Notes under the pieces: model-generated
Database searches by the model: none
Told to the model about the DNA's origin: nothing
Seen by the model: the letters and a program-made list of their open reading frames with translations, nothing else
DNA from: Delphinus delphis
Lineage: Eukaryota > Chordata > Mammalia > Artiodactyla > Delphinidae
Assembly (NCBI RefSeq): GCF_949987515.2
Contig: NC_082701.1
Coordinates: 38,581,755-38,645,754 of the forward strand
Direction: 5' to 3'
Length of the DNA stretch: 64,000 nucleotides
Program-made: the position numbers and the translations under genes
Shown here: positions 24,239-48,694 of the stretch, one piece after another
Position numbering within the stretch: the first letter of the stretch is position 1
How the letters are laid out: every line of letters starts with the position of its first letter

Positions 24239-24752
24239 GAAGCCAGTGTCCCCTTCTTGGCCTGAGGGTCCCTTTGGTTTAGTGGCCACAGTTCTGCCAG
24301 CAGGCCCCTCCTGGTCCTATACCATGCACTAAGTACATCTGCAGCTGCAGACTCCAAACCCCTGGTCTCTGGGCACCTCCTCTGTGTCTCAGCTGTCCCT
24401 GTCCACAGAGAGCCTCATACAAGAAGTTGCTTCCAAACTGGGAGGTTCCACATCTGGGCAGGTCCAGCTCCAGGCCCAGTGAAGGGCATGAAGAAGGCTG
24501 AGGCTCTGGACTCCAGCCAGGCCTTCAGCAGGCCTCTGAGGCCAAGGTCTTCCTAGTCTCAAGAGGGGCCAAGAGACGCAATGTGTCATTTGAACAAGTG
24601 AGTCAGCGGGCGGTGAGCGAATGAATGACCGCTCGAGGGGATGTATGCCGGCCACCGGGCCCTGTTTGACTGTCCAGGCTCAGCTTACCTGACCCTGGTT
24701 ACCAGGGAATGCCACTCTGGGCCCACCTTTTCATCCCCCTCCCTCACTGTGA

Positions 24753-25675
<923 letters not shown>

Positions 25676-26359
25676 TGAGGCCCAGTTTCGCTGGCGCTGG
25701 CGCCTTAACGCCGGCCTGGCGGCCGGCCCGCCCCGGCAGGGCCCCCTCGCCCGCCCAGGCAGCGGGAACGGAGGTCTCGGGTATCGGGCGGCGGCGGAGG
25801 GTTTGGAGACCACCTCCCAGCCCAGGGCGGCCGTGACCCAGCAAACCCTTGGGCGCTTGGCGCCCCGCCCAAGATCCCGCACGTCGCTCACAGGGACGTG
25901 GCCCCGGAGGCTTCATGGCCCGGGGCCCGCGGTCCCTTGGGCATCGGCCCTGCCCGCCCACGCGGCGCTAGGCGCAGCCCGGCCGCAGCCCGGGCCGGCC
26001 CTCCTGCCCGACAGCAGCTGCCCGAAGCCACTGGGAGCCACCATTGAGTCGCCACGGCCCCTCAGCCCCAGCAAGGCCACCCTTGCCCCCACACCCCCCG
26101 CCGAGCTCAGGACCCCGCCCCTGGTGGCCGGCAGGACCGGGGAAGCGGCCCCTGCCCTCGATCCCGCTCCCGCACCCGGCCGCGGTGACACGCCAGAGGG
26201 GCGGTGTGGGGGGGGGCTTTTGTCGCAGGGAGCTGTGGAGGGACACACCGGCACACAGGTGGCGGCACCGGGGCTGGGCGCCGGTGGGGGCGGCCAGGTG
26301 CAGGTCGAGGGGCTCGCGGGCCGAAAGGACGGCAACTGGGCCCATGGCGGAGTCTGGGT

Positions 26360-27049
<690 letters not shown>

Positions 27050-27563
27050 GAAGCCAGTGTCCCCTTCTTGGCCTGAGGGTCCCTTTGGTTTAGTGGCCAC
27101 AGTTCTGCCAGCAGGCCCCTCCTGGTCCTATACCATGCACTAAGTACATCTGCAGCTGCAGACTCCAAACCCCTGGTCTCTGGGCACCTCCTCTGTGTCT
27201 CAGCTGTCCCTGTCCACAGAGAGCCTCATACAAGAAGTTGCTTCCAAACTGGGAGGTTCCACATCTGGGCAGGTCCAGCTCCAGGCCCAGTGAAGGGCAT
27301 GAAGAAGGCTGAGGCTCTGGACTCCAGCCAGGCCTTCAGCAGGCCTCTGAGGCCAAGGTCTTCCTAGTCTCAAGAGGGGCCAAGAGACGCAATGTGTCAT
27401 TTGAACAAGTGAGTCAGCGGGCGGTGAGCGAATGAATGACCGCTCGAGGGGATGTATGCCGGCCACCGGGCCCTGTTTGACTGTCCAGGCTCAGCTTACC
27501 TGACCCTGGTTACCAGGGAATGCCACTCTGGGCCCACCTTTTCATCCCCCTCCCTCACTGTGA

Positions 27564-28486
<923 letters not shown>

Positions 28487-29389
28487 TGAGGAGCAGTTTC
28501 GCTGGCGCTGGCGCCTTAACGCCAGCCTGGCGGCCGGCCCGCCCCGGCAGGGCCCCCTCGCCCGCCCAGGCAGGGGGAACGGAGGTCTCGGGTATCGGGC
28601 GGCGGCGGAGGGTTTGGCGACCACCTCCCAGCCCAGGGCGGCCGTGACCCAGCAAACCCTTGGGCGCTTGGCGCCCCGCCCAAGATCCCGCACGTCGCTC
28701 ACAGGGACGTGGCCCCAGAGGCTTCAGGGCCCGGGGCCCGCGGTCCCTTGGGCATCGGCCCTGCCCGCCCACGCGGCGCTAGGCGCAGCCCGGCCGCAGC
28801 CCGGGCCGGCCCTCCTGCCCGACAGCAGCTGGCCCGAAGCCACTGGGAGCCACCATTGAGTCGCCACGGCCCCTCAGCCCCGGCAAGGCCACCCTTGCCC
28901 CCACACCCCCCGCCGAGCTCAGGACCCCGCCCCTGGTGGCCGGCAGGCCCGGGCAAGCGGCCCCTGCCCTCGATCCCGCTCCCGCACCCGGCCGCGGTGA
29001 CACGCCAGAGGGGCGGGGTGGGGGGGGGCTTTTGTCGGAGGGAGCTGTGGAGGGACACACAGGCACACAGGTGGCGGCGCCGGGGCTGGGCGCCGGTGGG
29101 GGCGGCCAGGTGCAGGTCGAGGGGCTCGCGGGCCGAAAGGACGGCAGCTGGGCCGGCGGCGGAGTCTGGGTCCGGGCCGGCCACCCCGGGAGCGTCTGGG
29201 GTGCGGCTGCCTTCCAGGGCCGCCTTCTGGCCGCCTGGCCGGCCGGGCCGGCGGGGAGCGCCCCCGCCGTCGCGCGCCGTGGTGGGAGGGGCCTGAGGAG
29301 GTGGGGCCTGCAGCGGGGCCCGGCGGGGGCGGAGCCGGCGGCCCCCGCCGCGGGCGAGTAAAGGAGAAGGCGGGCGGAGCGGGAGGCAA

Positions 29390-29510
29390 AAAGCCTACAG
29401 CACCCGGTATTCCCAGGCGGTCTCCCATCCAAGTACTAACCAGGCCCGACCCTGCTTAGCTTCCGAGATCAGACGAGATCGGGCGCGTTCAGGGTGGTAT
29501 GGCCGTAGAC
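29390..29510 (-). rRNA. RNA5S: 5S ribosomal RNA gene, B position, unit 9
   Basis: Identical gene. Left-flank variant G; element GAGGCC. Confidence 0.99.
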
Positions 29511-30220
29511 GGGGGCGGGGGCTGCGGGCGGCCTCTTGAGGCCCAGTTTCGCTGGCGCTGGCGCCTTAACGCCGGCCTGGCGGCCGGCCCGCCCCGGCAG
29601 GGCCCCCTCGCCCGCCCAGGCAGCGGGAACGGAGGTCTCGGGTATCGGGCGGCGGCGGAGGGTTTGGAGACCACCTCCCAGCCCAGGGCGGCCGTGACCC
29701 AGCAAACCCTTGGGCGCTTGGCGCCCCTCCCAAGATCCCGCACGTCGCTCACAGGGACGTGGCCCCGGAGGCTTCATGGCCCGGGGCCCGCGGTCCCTTG
29801 GGCATCGGCCCTGCCCGCCCACGCGGCGCTAGGCGCAGCCCGGCCGCAGCCCGGGCCGGCCCTCCTGCCCGACAGCAGCTGCCCGAAGCCACTGGGAGCC
29901 ACCATTGAGTCGCCACGGCCCCTCAGCCCCGGCAAGGCCACCCTTGCCCCCACACCCCCCGCCGAGCTCAGGACCCCGCCCCTGGTGGCCGGCAGGACCG
30001 GGGAAGCGGCCCCTGCCCTCGATCCCGCTCCCGCACCCGGCCGCGGTGACACGCCAGAGGGGCGGTGTGGGGGGGGGCTTTTGTCGCAGGGAGCTGTGGA
30101 GGGACACACCGGCACACAGGTGGCGGCACCGGGGCTGGGCGCCGGTGGGGGCGGCCAGGTGCAGGTCGAGGGGCTCGCGGGCCGAAAGGACGGCAACTGG
30201 GCCCATGGCGGAGTCTGGGT

Positions 30221-30910
<690 letters not shown>

Positions 30911-31424
30911 GAAGCCAGTGTCCCCTTCTTGGCCTGAGGGTCCCTTTGGTTTAGTGGCCACAGTTCTGCCAGCAGGCCCCTCCTGGTCCTATACCATGCA
31001 CTAAGTACATCTGCAGCTGCAGACTCCAAACCCCTGGTCTCTGGGCACCTCCTCTGTGTCTCAGCTGTCCCTGTCCACAGAGAGCCTCATACAAGAAGTT
31101 GCTTCCAAACTGGGAGGTTCCACATCTGGGCAGGTCCAGCTCCAGGCCCAGTGAAGGGCATGAAGAAGGCTGAGGCTCTGGACTCCAGCCAGGCCTTCAG
31201 CAGGCCTCTGAGGCCAAGGTCTTCCTAGTCTCAAGAGGGGCCAAGAGACGCAATGTGTCATTTGAACAAGTGAGTCAGCGGGCGGTGAGCGAATGAATGA
31301 CCGCTCGAGGGGATGTATGCCGGCCACCGGGCCCTGTTTGACTGTCCAGGCTCAGCTTACCTGACCCTGGTTACCAGGGAATGCCACTCTGGGCCCACCT
31401 TTTCATCCCCCTCCCTCACTGTGA

Positions 31425-32347
<923 letters not shown>

Positions 32348-33250
32348 TGAGGCCCAGTTTCGCTGGCGCTGGCGCCTTAACGCCAGCCTGGCGGCCGGCC
32401 CGCCCCGGCAGGGCCCCCTCGCCCGCCCAGGCAGGGGGAACGGAGGTCTCGGGTATCGGGCGGCGGCGGAGGGTTTGGCGACCACCTCCCAGCCCAGGGC
32501 GGCCGTGACCCAGCAAACCCTTGGGCGCTTGGCGCCCCGCCCAAGATCCCGCACGTCGCTCACAGGGACGTGGCCCCAGAGGCTTCAGGGCCCGGGGCCC
32601 GCGGTCCCTTGGGCATCGGCCCTGCCCGCCCACGCGGCGCTAGGCGCAGCCCGGCCGCAGCCCGGGCCGGCCCTCCTGCCCGACAGCAGCTGGCCCGAAG
32701 CCACTGGGAGCCACCATTGAGTCGCCACGGCCCCTCAGCCCCGGCAAGGCCACCCTTGCCCCCACACCCCCCGCCGAGCTCAGGACCCCGCCCCTGGTGG
32801 CCGGCAGGCCCGGGCAAGCGGCCCCTGCCCTCGATCCCGCTCCCGCACCCGGCCGCGGTGACACGCCAGAGGGGCGGGGTGGGGGGGGGCTTTTGTCGGA
32901 GGGAGCTGTGGAGGGACACACAGGCACACAGGTGGCGGCGCCGGGGCTGGGCGCCGGTGGGGGCGGCCAGGTGCAGGTCGAGGGGCTCGCGGGCCGAAAG
33001 GACGGCAGCTGGGCCGGCGGCGGAGTCTGGGTCCGGGCCGGCCACCCCGGGAGCGTCTGGGGTGCGGCTGCCTTCCAGGGCCGCCTTCTGGCCGCCTGGC
33101 CGGCCGGGCCGGCGGGGAGCGCCCCCGCCGTCGCGCGCCGTGGTGGGAGGGGCCTGAGGAGGTGGGGCCTGCAGCGGGGCCCGGCGGGGGCGGAGCCGGC
33201 GGCCCCCGCCGCGGGCGAGTAAAGGAGAAGGCGGGCGGAGCGGCAGGCAA

Positions 33251-33371
33251 AAAGCCTACAGCACCCGGTATTCCCAGGCGGTCTCCCATCCAAGTACTAA
33301 CCAGGCCCGACCCTGCTTAGCTTCCGAGATCAGACGAGATCGGGCGCGTTCAGGGTGGTATGGCCGTAGAC
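33251..33371 (-). rRNA. RNA5S: 5S ribosomal RNA gene, B position, unit 10
   Basis: Identical gene. Left-flank variant C; element GAGGCC. Confidence 0.99.
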
Positions 33372-34081
33372 GGGGGCGGGGGCTGCGGGCGGCCTCTTGA
33401 GGCCCAGTTTCGCTGGCGCTGGCGCCTTAACGCCGGCCTGGCGGCCGGCCCGCCCCGGCAGGGCCCCCTCGCCCGCCCAGGCAGCGGGAACGGAGGTCTC
33501 GGGTATCGGGCGGCGGCGGAGGGTTTGGAGACCACCTCCCAGCCCAGGGCGGCCGTGACCCAGCAAACCCTTGGGCGCTTGGCGCCCCTCCCAAGATCCC
33601 GCACGTCGCTCACAGGGACGTGGCCCCGGAGGCTTCATGGCCCGGGGCCCGCGGTCCCTTGGGCATCGGCCCTGCCCGCCCACGCGGCGCTAGGCGCAGC
33701 CCGGCCGCAGCCCGGGCCGGCCCTCCTGCCCGACAGCAGCTGCCCGAAGCCACTGGGAGCCACCATTGAGTCGCCACGGCCCCTCAGCCCCAGCAAGGCC
33801 ACCCTTGCCCCCACACCCCCCGCCGAGCTCAGGACCCCGCCCCTGGTGGCCGGCAGGACCGGGGAAGCGGCCCCTGCCCTCGATCCCGCTCCCGCACCCG
33901 GCCGCGGTGACACGCCAGAGGGGCGGTGTGGGGGGGGGCTTTTGTCGCAGGGAGCTGTGGAGGGACACACCGGCACACAGGTGGCGGCACCGGGGCTGGG
34001 CGCCGGTGGGGGCGGCCAGGTGCAGGTCGAGGGGCTCGCGGGCCGAAAGGACGGCAACTGGGCCCATGGCGGAGTCTGGGT

Positions 34082-34771
<690 letters not shown>

Positions 34772-35285
34772 GAAGCCAGTGTCCCCTTCTTGGCCTGAGG
34801 GTCCCTTTGGTTTAGTGGCCACAGTTCTGCCAGCAGGCCCCTCCTGGTCCTATACCATGCACTAAGTACATCTGCAGCTGCAGACTCCAAACCCCTGGTC
34901 TCTGGGCACCTCCTCTGTGTCTCAGCTGTCCCTGTCCACAGAGAGCCTCATACAAGAAGTTGCTTCCAAACTGGGAGGTTCCACATCTGGGCAGGTCCAG
35001 CTCCAGGCCCAGTGAAGGGCATGAAGAAGGCTGAGGCTCTGGACTCCAGCCAGGCCTTCAGCAGGCCTCTGAGGCCAAGGTCTTCCTAGTCTCAAGAGGG
35101 GCCAAGAGACGCAATGTGTCATTTGAACAAGTGAGTCAGCGGGCGGTGAGCGAATGAATGACCGCTCGAGGGGATGTATGCCGGCCACCGGGCCCTGTTT
35201 GACTGTCCAGGCTCAGCTTACCTGACCCTGGTTACCAGGGAATGCCACTCTGGGCCCACCTTTTCATCCCCCTCCCTCACTGTGA

Positions 35286-36208
<923 letters not shown>

Positions 36209-37111
36209 TGAGGAGCAGTTTCGCTGGCGCTGGCGCCTTAACGCCAGCCTGGCGGCCGGCCCGCCCCGGCAGGGCCCCCTCGCCCGCCCAGGCAGGGGGA
36301 ACGGAGGTCTCGGGTATCGGGCGGCGGCGGAGGGTTTGGCGACCACCTCCCAGCCCAGGGCGGCCGTGACCCAGCAAACCCTTGGGCGCTTGGCGCCCCG
36401 CCCAAGATCCCGCACGTCGCTCACAGGGACGTGGCCCCAGAGGCTTCAGGGCCCGGGGCCCGCGGTCCCTTGGGCATCGGCCCTGCCCGCCCACGCGGCG
36501 CTAGGCGCAGCCCGGCCGCAGCCCGGGCCGGCCCTCCTGCCCGACAGCAGCTGGCCCGAAGCCACTGGGAGCCACCATTGAGTCGCCACGGCCCCTCAGC
36601 CCCGGCAAGGCCACCCTTGCCCCCACACCCCCCGCCGAGCTCAGGACCCCGCCCCTGGTGGCCGGCAGGCCCGGGCAAGCGGCCCCTGCCCTCGATCCCG
36701 CTCCCGCACCCGGCCGCGGTGACACGCCAGAGGGGCGGGGTGGGGGGGGGCTTTTGTCGGAGGGAGCTGTGGAGGGACACACAGGCACACAGGTGGCGGC
36801 GCCGGGGCTGGGCGCCGGTGGGGGCGGCCAGGTGCAGGTCGAGGGGCTCGCGGGCCGAAAGGACGGCAGCTGGGCCGGCGGCGGAGTCTGGGTCCGGGCC
36901 GGCCACCCCGGGAGCGTCTGGGGTGCGGCTGCCTTCCAGGGCCGCCTTCTGGCCGCCTGGCCGGCCGGGCCGGCGGGGAGCGCCCCCGCCGTCGCGCGCC
37001 GTGGTGGGAGGGGCCTGAGGAGGTGGGGCCTGCAGCGGGGCCCGGCGGGGGCGGAGCCGGCGGCCCCCGCCGCGGGCGAGTAAAGGAGAAGGCGGGCGGA
37101 GCGGCAGGCAA

Positions 37112-37232
37112 AAAGCCTACAGCACCCGGTATTCCCAGGCGGTCTCCCATCCAAGTACTAACCAGGCCCGACCCTGCTTAGCTTCCGAGATCAGACGAGA
37201 TCGGGCGCGTTCAGGGTGGTATGGCCGTAGAC
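37112..37232 (-). rRNA. RNA5S: 5S ribosomal RNA gene, B position, unit 11
   Basis: Identical gene. Left-flank variant C; element GAGGCC. Confidence 0.99.
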
Positions 37233-37942
37233 GGGGGCGGGGGCTGCGGGCGGCCTCTTGAGGCCCAGTTTCGCTGGCGCTGGCGCCTTAACGCCGGCCT
37301 GGCGGCCGGCCCGCCCCGGCAGGGCCCCCTCGCCCGCCCAGGCAGCGGGAACGGAGGTCTCGGGTATCGGGCGGCGGCGGAGGGTTTGGAGACCACCTCC
37401 CAGCCCAGGGCGGCCGTGACCCAGCAAACCCTTGGGCGCTTGGCGCCCCTCCCAAGATCCCGCACGTCGCTCACAGGGACGTGGCCCCGGAGGCTTCATG
37501 GCCCGGGGCCCGCGGTCCCTTGGGCATCGGCCCTGCCCGCCCACGCGGCGCTAGGCGCAGCCCGGCCACAGCCCGGGCCGGCCCTCCTGCCCGACAGCAG
37601 CTGCCCGAAGCCACTGGGAGCCACCATTGAGTCGCCACGGCCCCTCAGCCCCAGCAAGGCCACCCTTGCCCCCACACCCCCCGCCGAGCTCAGGACCCCG
37701 CCCCTGGTGGCCGGCAGGACCGGGGAAGCGGCCCCTGCCCTCGATCCCGCTCCCGCACCCGGCCGCGGTGACACGCCAGAGGGGCGGGGTGGGGGGGGGC
37801 TTTTGTCGGAGGGAGCTGTGGAGGGACACACCGGCACACAGGTGGCGGCACCGGGGCTGGGCGCCGGTGGGGGCGGCCAGGTGCAGGTCGAGGGGCTCGC
37901 GGGCCGAAAGGACGGCAACTGGGCCCATGGCGGAGTCTGGGT

Positions 37943-38632
<690 letters not shown>

Positions 38633-39146
38633 GAAGCCAGTGTCCCCTTCTTGGCCTGAGGGTCCCTTTGGTTTAGTGGCCACAGTTCTGCCAGCAGGCC
38701 CCTCCTGGTCCTATACCATGCACTAAGTACATCTGCAGCTGCAGACTCCAAACCCCTGGTCTCTGGGCACCTCCTCTGTGTCTCAGCTGTCCCTGTCCAC
38801 AGAGAGCCTCATACAAGAAGTTGCTTCCAAACTGGGAGGTTCCACATCTGGGCAGGTCCAGCTCCAGGCCCAGTGAAGGGCATGAAGAAGGCTGAGGCTC
38901 TGGACTCCAGCCAGGCCTTCAGCAGGCCTCTGAGGCCAAGGTCTTCCTAGTCTCAAGAGGGGCCAAGAGACGCAATGTGTCATTTGAACAAGTGAGTCAG
39001 CGGGCGGTGAGCGAATGAATGACCGCTCGAGGGGATGTATGCCGGCCACCGGGCCCTGTTTGACTGTCCAGGCTCAGCTTACCTGACCCTGGTTACCAGG
39101 GAATGCCACTCTGGGCCCACCTTTTCATCCCCCTCCCTCACTGTGA

Positions 39147-40069
<923 letters not shown>

Positions 40070-40972
40070 TGAGGCCCAGTTTCGCTGGCGCTGGCGCCTT
40101 AACGCCAGCCTGGCGGCCGGCCCGCCCCGGCAGGGCCCCCTCGCCCGCCCAGGCAGGGGGAACGGAGGTCTCGGGTATCGGGCGGCGGCGGAGGGTTTGG
40201 CGACCACCTCCCAGCCCAGGGCGGCCGTGACCCAGCAAACCCTTGGGCGCTTGGCGCCCCGCCCAAGATCCCGCACGTCGCTCACAGGGACGTGGCCCCA
40301 GAGGCTTCAGGGCCCGGGGCCCGCGGTCCCTTGGGCATCGGCCCTGCCCGCCCACGCGGCGCTAGGCGCAGCCCGGCCGCAGCCCGGGCCGGCCCTCCTG
40401 CCCGACAGCAGCTGGCCCGAAGCCACTGGGAGCCACCATTGAGTCGCCACGGCCCCTCAGCCCCGGCAAGGCCACCCTTGCCCCCACACCCCCCGCCGAG
40501 CTCAGGACCCCGCCCCTGGTGGCCGGCAGGCCCGGGCAAGCGGCCCCTGCCCTCGATCCCGCTCCCGCACCCGGCCGCGGTGACACGCCAGAGGGGCGGG
40601 GTGGGGGGGGGCTTTTGTCGGAGGGAGCTGTGGAGGGACACACAGGCACACAGGTGGCGGCGCCGGGGCTGGGCGCCGGTGGGGGCGGCCAGGTGCAGGT
40701 CGAGGGGCTCGCGGGCCGAAAGGACGGCAGCTGGGCCGGCGGCGGAGTCTGGGTCCGGGCCGGCCACCCCGGGAGCGTCTGGGGTGCGGCTGCCTTCCAG
40801 GGCCGCCTTCTGGCCGCCTGGCCGGCCGGGCCGGCGGGGAGCGCCCCCGCCGTCGCGCGCCGTGGTGGGAGGGGCCTGAGGAGGTGGGGCCTGCAGCGGG
40901 GCCCGGCGGGGGCGGAGCCGGCGGCCCCCGCCGCGGGCGAGTAAAGGAGAAGGCGGGCGGAGCGGCAGGCAA

Positions 40973-41093
40973 AAAGCCTACAGCACCCGGTATTCCCAGG
41001 CGGTCTCCCATCCAAGTACTAACCAGGCCCGACCCTGCTTAGCTTCCGAGATCAGACGAGATCGGGCGCGTTCAGGGTGGTATGGCCGTAGAC
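40973..41093 (-). rRNA. RNA5S: 5S ribosomal RNA gene, B position, unit 12
   Basis: Identical gene. Left-flank variant C; element GAGGCC. Confidence 0.99.
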
Positions 41094-41803
41094 GGGGGCG
41101 GGGGCTGCGGGCGGCCTCTTGAGGCCCAGTTTCGCTGGCGCTGGCGCCTTAACGCCGGCCTGGCGGCCGGCCCGCCCCGGCAGGGCCCCCTCGCCCGCCC
41201 AGGCAGCGGGAACGGAGGTCTCGGGTATCGGGCGGCGGCGGAGGGTTTGGAGACCACCTCCCAGCCCAGGGCGGCCGTGACCCAGCAAACCCTTGGGCGC
41301 TTGGCGCCCCTCCCAAGATCCCGCACGTCGCTCACAGGGACGTGGCCCCGGAGGCTTCATGGCCCGGGGCCCGCGGTCCCTTGGGCATCGGCCCTGCCCG
41401 CCCACGCGGCGCTAGGCGCAGCCCGGCCGCAGCCCGGGCCGGCCCTCCTGCCCGACAGCAGCTGCCCGAAGCCACTGGGAGCCACCATTGAGTCGCCACG
41501 GCCCCTCAGCCCCGGCAAGGCCACCCTTGCCCCCACACCCCCCGCCGAGCTCAGGACCCCGCCCCTGGTGGCCGGCAGGACCGGGGAAGCGGCCCCTGCC
41601 CTCGATCCCGCTCCCGCACCCGGCCGCGGTGACACGCCAGAGGGGCGGTGTGGGGGGGGGCTTTTGTCGCAGGGAGCTGTGGAGGGACACACCGGCACAC
41701 AGGTGGCGGCACCGGGGCTGGGCGCCGGTGGGGGCGGCCAGGTGCAGGTCGAGGGGCTCGCGGGCCGAAAGGACGGCAACTGGGCCCATGGCGGAGTCTG
41801 GGT

Positions 41804-42493
<690 letters not shown>

Positions 42494-43007
42494 GAAGCCA
42501 GTGTCCCCTTCTTGGCCTGAGGGTCCCTTTGGTTTAGTGGCCACAGTTCTGCCAGCAGGCCCCTCCTGGTCCTATACCATGCACTAAGTACATCTGCAGC
42601 TGCAGACTCCAAACCCCTGGTCTCTGGGCACCTCCTCTGTGTCTCAGCTGTCCCTGTCCACAGAGAGCCTCATACAAGAAGTTGCTTCCAAACTGGGAGG
42701 TTCCACATCTGGGCAGGTCCAGCTCCAGGCCCAGTGAAGGGCATGAAGAAGGCTGAGGCTCTGGACTCCAGCCAGGCCTTCAGCAGGCCTCTGAGGCCAA
42801 GGTCTTCCTAGTCTCAAGAGGGGCCAAGAGACGCAATGTGTCATTTGAACAAGTGAGTCAGCGGGCGGTGAGCGAATGAATGACCGCTCGAGGGGATGTA
42901 TGCCGGCCACCGGGCCCTGTTTGACTGTCCAGGCTCAGCTTACCTGACCCTGGTTACCAGGGAATGCCACTCTGGGCCCACCTTTTCATCCCCCTCCCTC
43001 ACTGTGA

Positions 43008-43930
<923 letters not shown>

Positions 43931-44833
43931 TGAGGAGCAGTTTCGCTGGCGCTGGCGCCTTAACGCCAGCCTGGCGGCCGGCCCGCCCCGGCAGGGCCCC
44001 CTCGCCCGCCCAGGCAGGGGGAACGGAGGTCTCGGGTATCGGGCGGCGGCGGAGGGTTTGGCGACCACCTCCCAGCCCAGGGCGGCCGTGACCCAGCAAA
44101 CCCTTGGGCGCTTGGCGCCCCGCCCAAGATCCCGCACGTCGCTCACAGGGACGTGGCCCCAGAGGCTTCAGGGCCCGGGGCCCGCGGTCCCTTGGGCATC
44201 GGCCCTGCCCGCCCACGCGGCGCTAGGCGCAGCCCGGCCGCAGCCCGGGCCGGCCCTCCTGCCCGACAGCAGCTGGCCCGAAGCCACTGGGAGCCACCAT
44301 TGAGTCGCCACGGCCCCTCAGCCCCGGCAAGGCCACCCTTGCCCCCACACCCCCCGCCGAGCTCAGGACCCCGCCCCTGGTGGCCGGCAGGCCCGGGCAA
44401 GCGGCCCCTGCCCTCGATCCCGCTCCCGCACCCGGCCGCGGTGACACGCCAGAGGGGCGGGGTGGGGGGGGGCTTTTGTCGGAGGGAGCTGTGGAGGGAC
44501 ACACAGGCACACAGGTGGCGGCGCCGGGGCTGGGCGCCGGTGGGGGCGGCCAGGTGCAGGTCGAGGGGCTCGCGGGCCGAAAGGACGGCAGCTGGGCCGG
44601 CGGCGGAGTCTGGGTCCGGGCCGGCCACCCCGGGAGCGTCTGGGGTGCGGCTGCCTTCCAGGGCCGCCTTCTGGCCGCCTGGCCGGCCGGGCCGGCGGGG
44701 AGCGCCCCCGCCGTCGCGCGCCGTGGTGGGAGGGGCCTGAGGAGGTGGGGCCTGCAGCGGGGCCCGGCGGGGGCGGAGCCGGCGGCCCCCGCCGCGGGCG
44801 AGTAAAGGAGAAGGCGGGCGGAGCGGCAGGCAA

Positions 44834-44954
44834 AAAGCCTACAGCACCCGGTATTCCCAGGCGGTCTCCCATCCAAGTACTAACCAGGCCCGACCCTGCT
44901 TAGCTTCCGAGATCAGACGAGATCGGGCGCGTTCAGGGTGGTATGGCCGTAGAC
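44834..44954 (-). rRNA. RNA5S: 5S ribosomal RNA gene, B position, unit 13
   Basis: Identical gene. Left-flank variant C; element GAGGCC. Confidence 0.99.
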
Positions 44955-45664
44955 GGGGGCGGGGGCTGCGGGCGGCCTCTTGAGGCCCAGTTTCGCTGGC
45001 GCTGGCGCCTTAACGCCGGCCTGGCGGCCGGCCCGCCCCGGCAGGGCCCCCTCGCCCGCCCAGGCAGCGGGAACGGAGGTCTCGGGTATCGGGCGGCGGC
45101 GGAGGGTTTGGAGACCACCTCCCAGCCCAGGGCGGCCGTGACCCAGCAAACCCTTGGGCGCTTGGCGCCCCGCCCAAGATCCCGCACGTCGCTCACAGGG
45201 ACGTGGCCCCGGAGGCTTCATGGCCCGGGGCCCGCGGTCCCTTGGGCATCGGCCCTGCCCGCCCACGCGGCGCTAGGCGCAGCCCGGCCGCAGCCCGGGC
45301 CGGCCCTCCTGCCCGACAGCAGCTGCCCGAAGCCACTGGGAGCCACCATTGAGTCGCCACGGCCCCTCAGCCCCGGCAAGGCCACCCTTGCCCCCACACC
45401 CCCCGCCGAGCTCAGGACCCCGCCCCTGGTGGCCGGCAGGACCGGGGAAGCGGCCCCTGCCCTCGATCCCGCTCCCGCACCCGGCCGCGGTGACACGCCA
45501 GAGGGGCGGGGTGGGGGGGGGCTTTTGTCGGAGGGAGCTGTGGAGGGACACACCGGCACACAGGTGGCGGCACCGGGGCTGGGCGCCGGTGGGGGCGGCC
45601 AGGTGCAGGTCGAGGGGCTCGCGGGCCGAAAGGACGGCAACTGGGCCCATGGCGGAGTCTGGGT

Positions 45665-46354
<690 letters not shown>

Positions 46355-46868
46355 GAAGCCAGTGTCCCCTTCTTGGCCTGAGGGTCCCTTTGGTTTAGTG
46401 GCCACAGTTCTGCCAGCAGGCCCCTCCTGGTCCTATACCATGCACTAAGTACATCTGCAGCTGCAGACTCCAAACCCCTGGTCTCTGGGCACCTCCTCTG
46501 TGTCTCAGCTGTCCCTGTCCACAGAGAGCCTCATACAAGAAGTTGCTTCCAAACTGGGAGGTTCCACATCTGGGCAGGTCCAGCTCCAGGCCCAGTGAAG
46601 GGCATGAAGAAGGCTGAGGCTCTGGACTCCAGCCAGGCCTTCAGCAGGCCTCTGAGGCCAAGGTCTTCCTAGTCTCAAGAGGGGCCAAGAGACGCAATGT
46701 GTCATTTGAACAAGTGAGTCAGCGGGCGGTGAGCGAATGAATGACCGCTCGAGGGGATGTATGCCGGCCACCGGGCCCTGTTTGACTGTCCAGGCTCAGC
46801 TTACCTGACCCTGGTTACCAGGGAATGCCACTCTGGGCCCACCTTTTCATCCCCCTCCCTCACTGTGA

Positions 46869-47791
<923 letters not shown>

Positions 47792-48694
47792 TGAGGAGCA
47801 GTTTCGCTGGCGCTGGCGCCTTAACGCCAGCCTGGCGGCCGGCCCGCCCCGGCAGGGCCCCCTCGCCCGCCCAGGCAGGGGGAACGGAGGTCTCGGGTAT
47901 CGGGCGGCGGCGGAGGGTTTGGCGACCACCTCCCAGCCCAGGGCGGCCGTGACCCAGCAAACCCTTGGGCGCTTGGCGCCCCGCCCAAGATCCCGCACGT
48001 CGCTCACAGGGACGTGGCCCCAGAGGCTTCAGGGCCCGGGGCCCGCGGTCCCTTGGGCATCGGCCCTGCCCGCCCACGCGGCGCTAGGCGCAGCCCGGCC
48101 GCAGCCCGGGCCGGCCCTCCTGCCCGACAGCAGCTGGCCCGAAGCCACTGGGAGCCACCATTGAGTCGCCACGGCCCCTCAGCCCCGGCAAGGCCACCCT
48201 TGCCCCCACACCCCCCGCCGAGCTCAGGACCCCGCCCCTGGTGGCCGGCAGGCCCGGGCAAGCGGCCCCTGCCCTCGATCCCGCTCCCGCACCCGGCCGC
48301 GGTGACACGCCAGAGGGGCGGGGTGGGGGGGGGCTTTTGTCGGAGGGAGCTGTGGAGGGACACACAGGCACACAGGTGGCGGCGCCGGGGCTGGGCGCCG
48401 GTGGGGGCGGCCAGGTGCAGGTCGAGGGGCTCGCGGGCCGAAAGGACGGCAGCTGGGCCGGCGGCGGAGTCTGGGTCCGGGCCGGCCACCCCGGGAGCGT
48501 CTGGGGTGCGGCTGCCTTCCAGGGCCGCCTTCTGGCCGCCTGGCCGGCCGGGCCGGCGGGGAGCGCCCCCGCCGTCGCGCGCCGTGGTGGGAGGGGCCTG
48601 AGGAGGTGGGGCCTGCAGCGGGGCCCGGCGGGGGCGGAGCCGGCGGCCCCCGCCGCGGGCGAGTAAAGGAGAAGGCGGGCGGAGCGGCAGGCAA

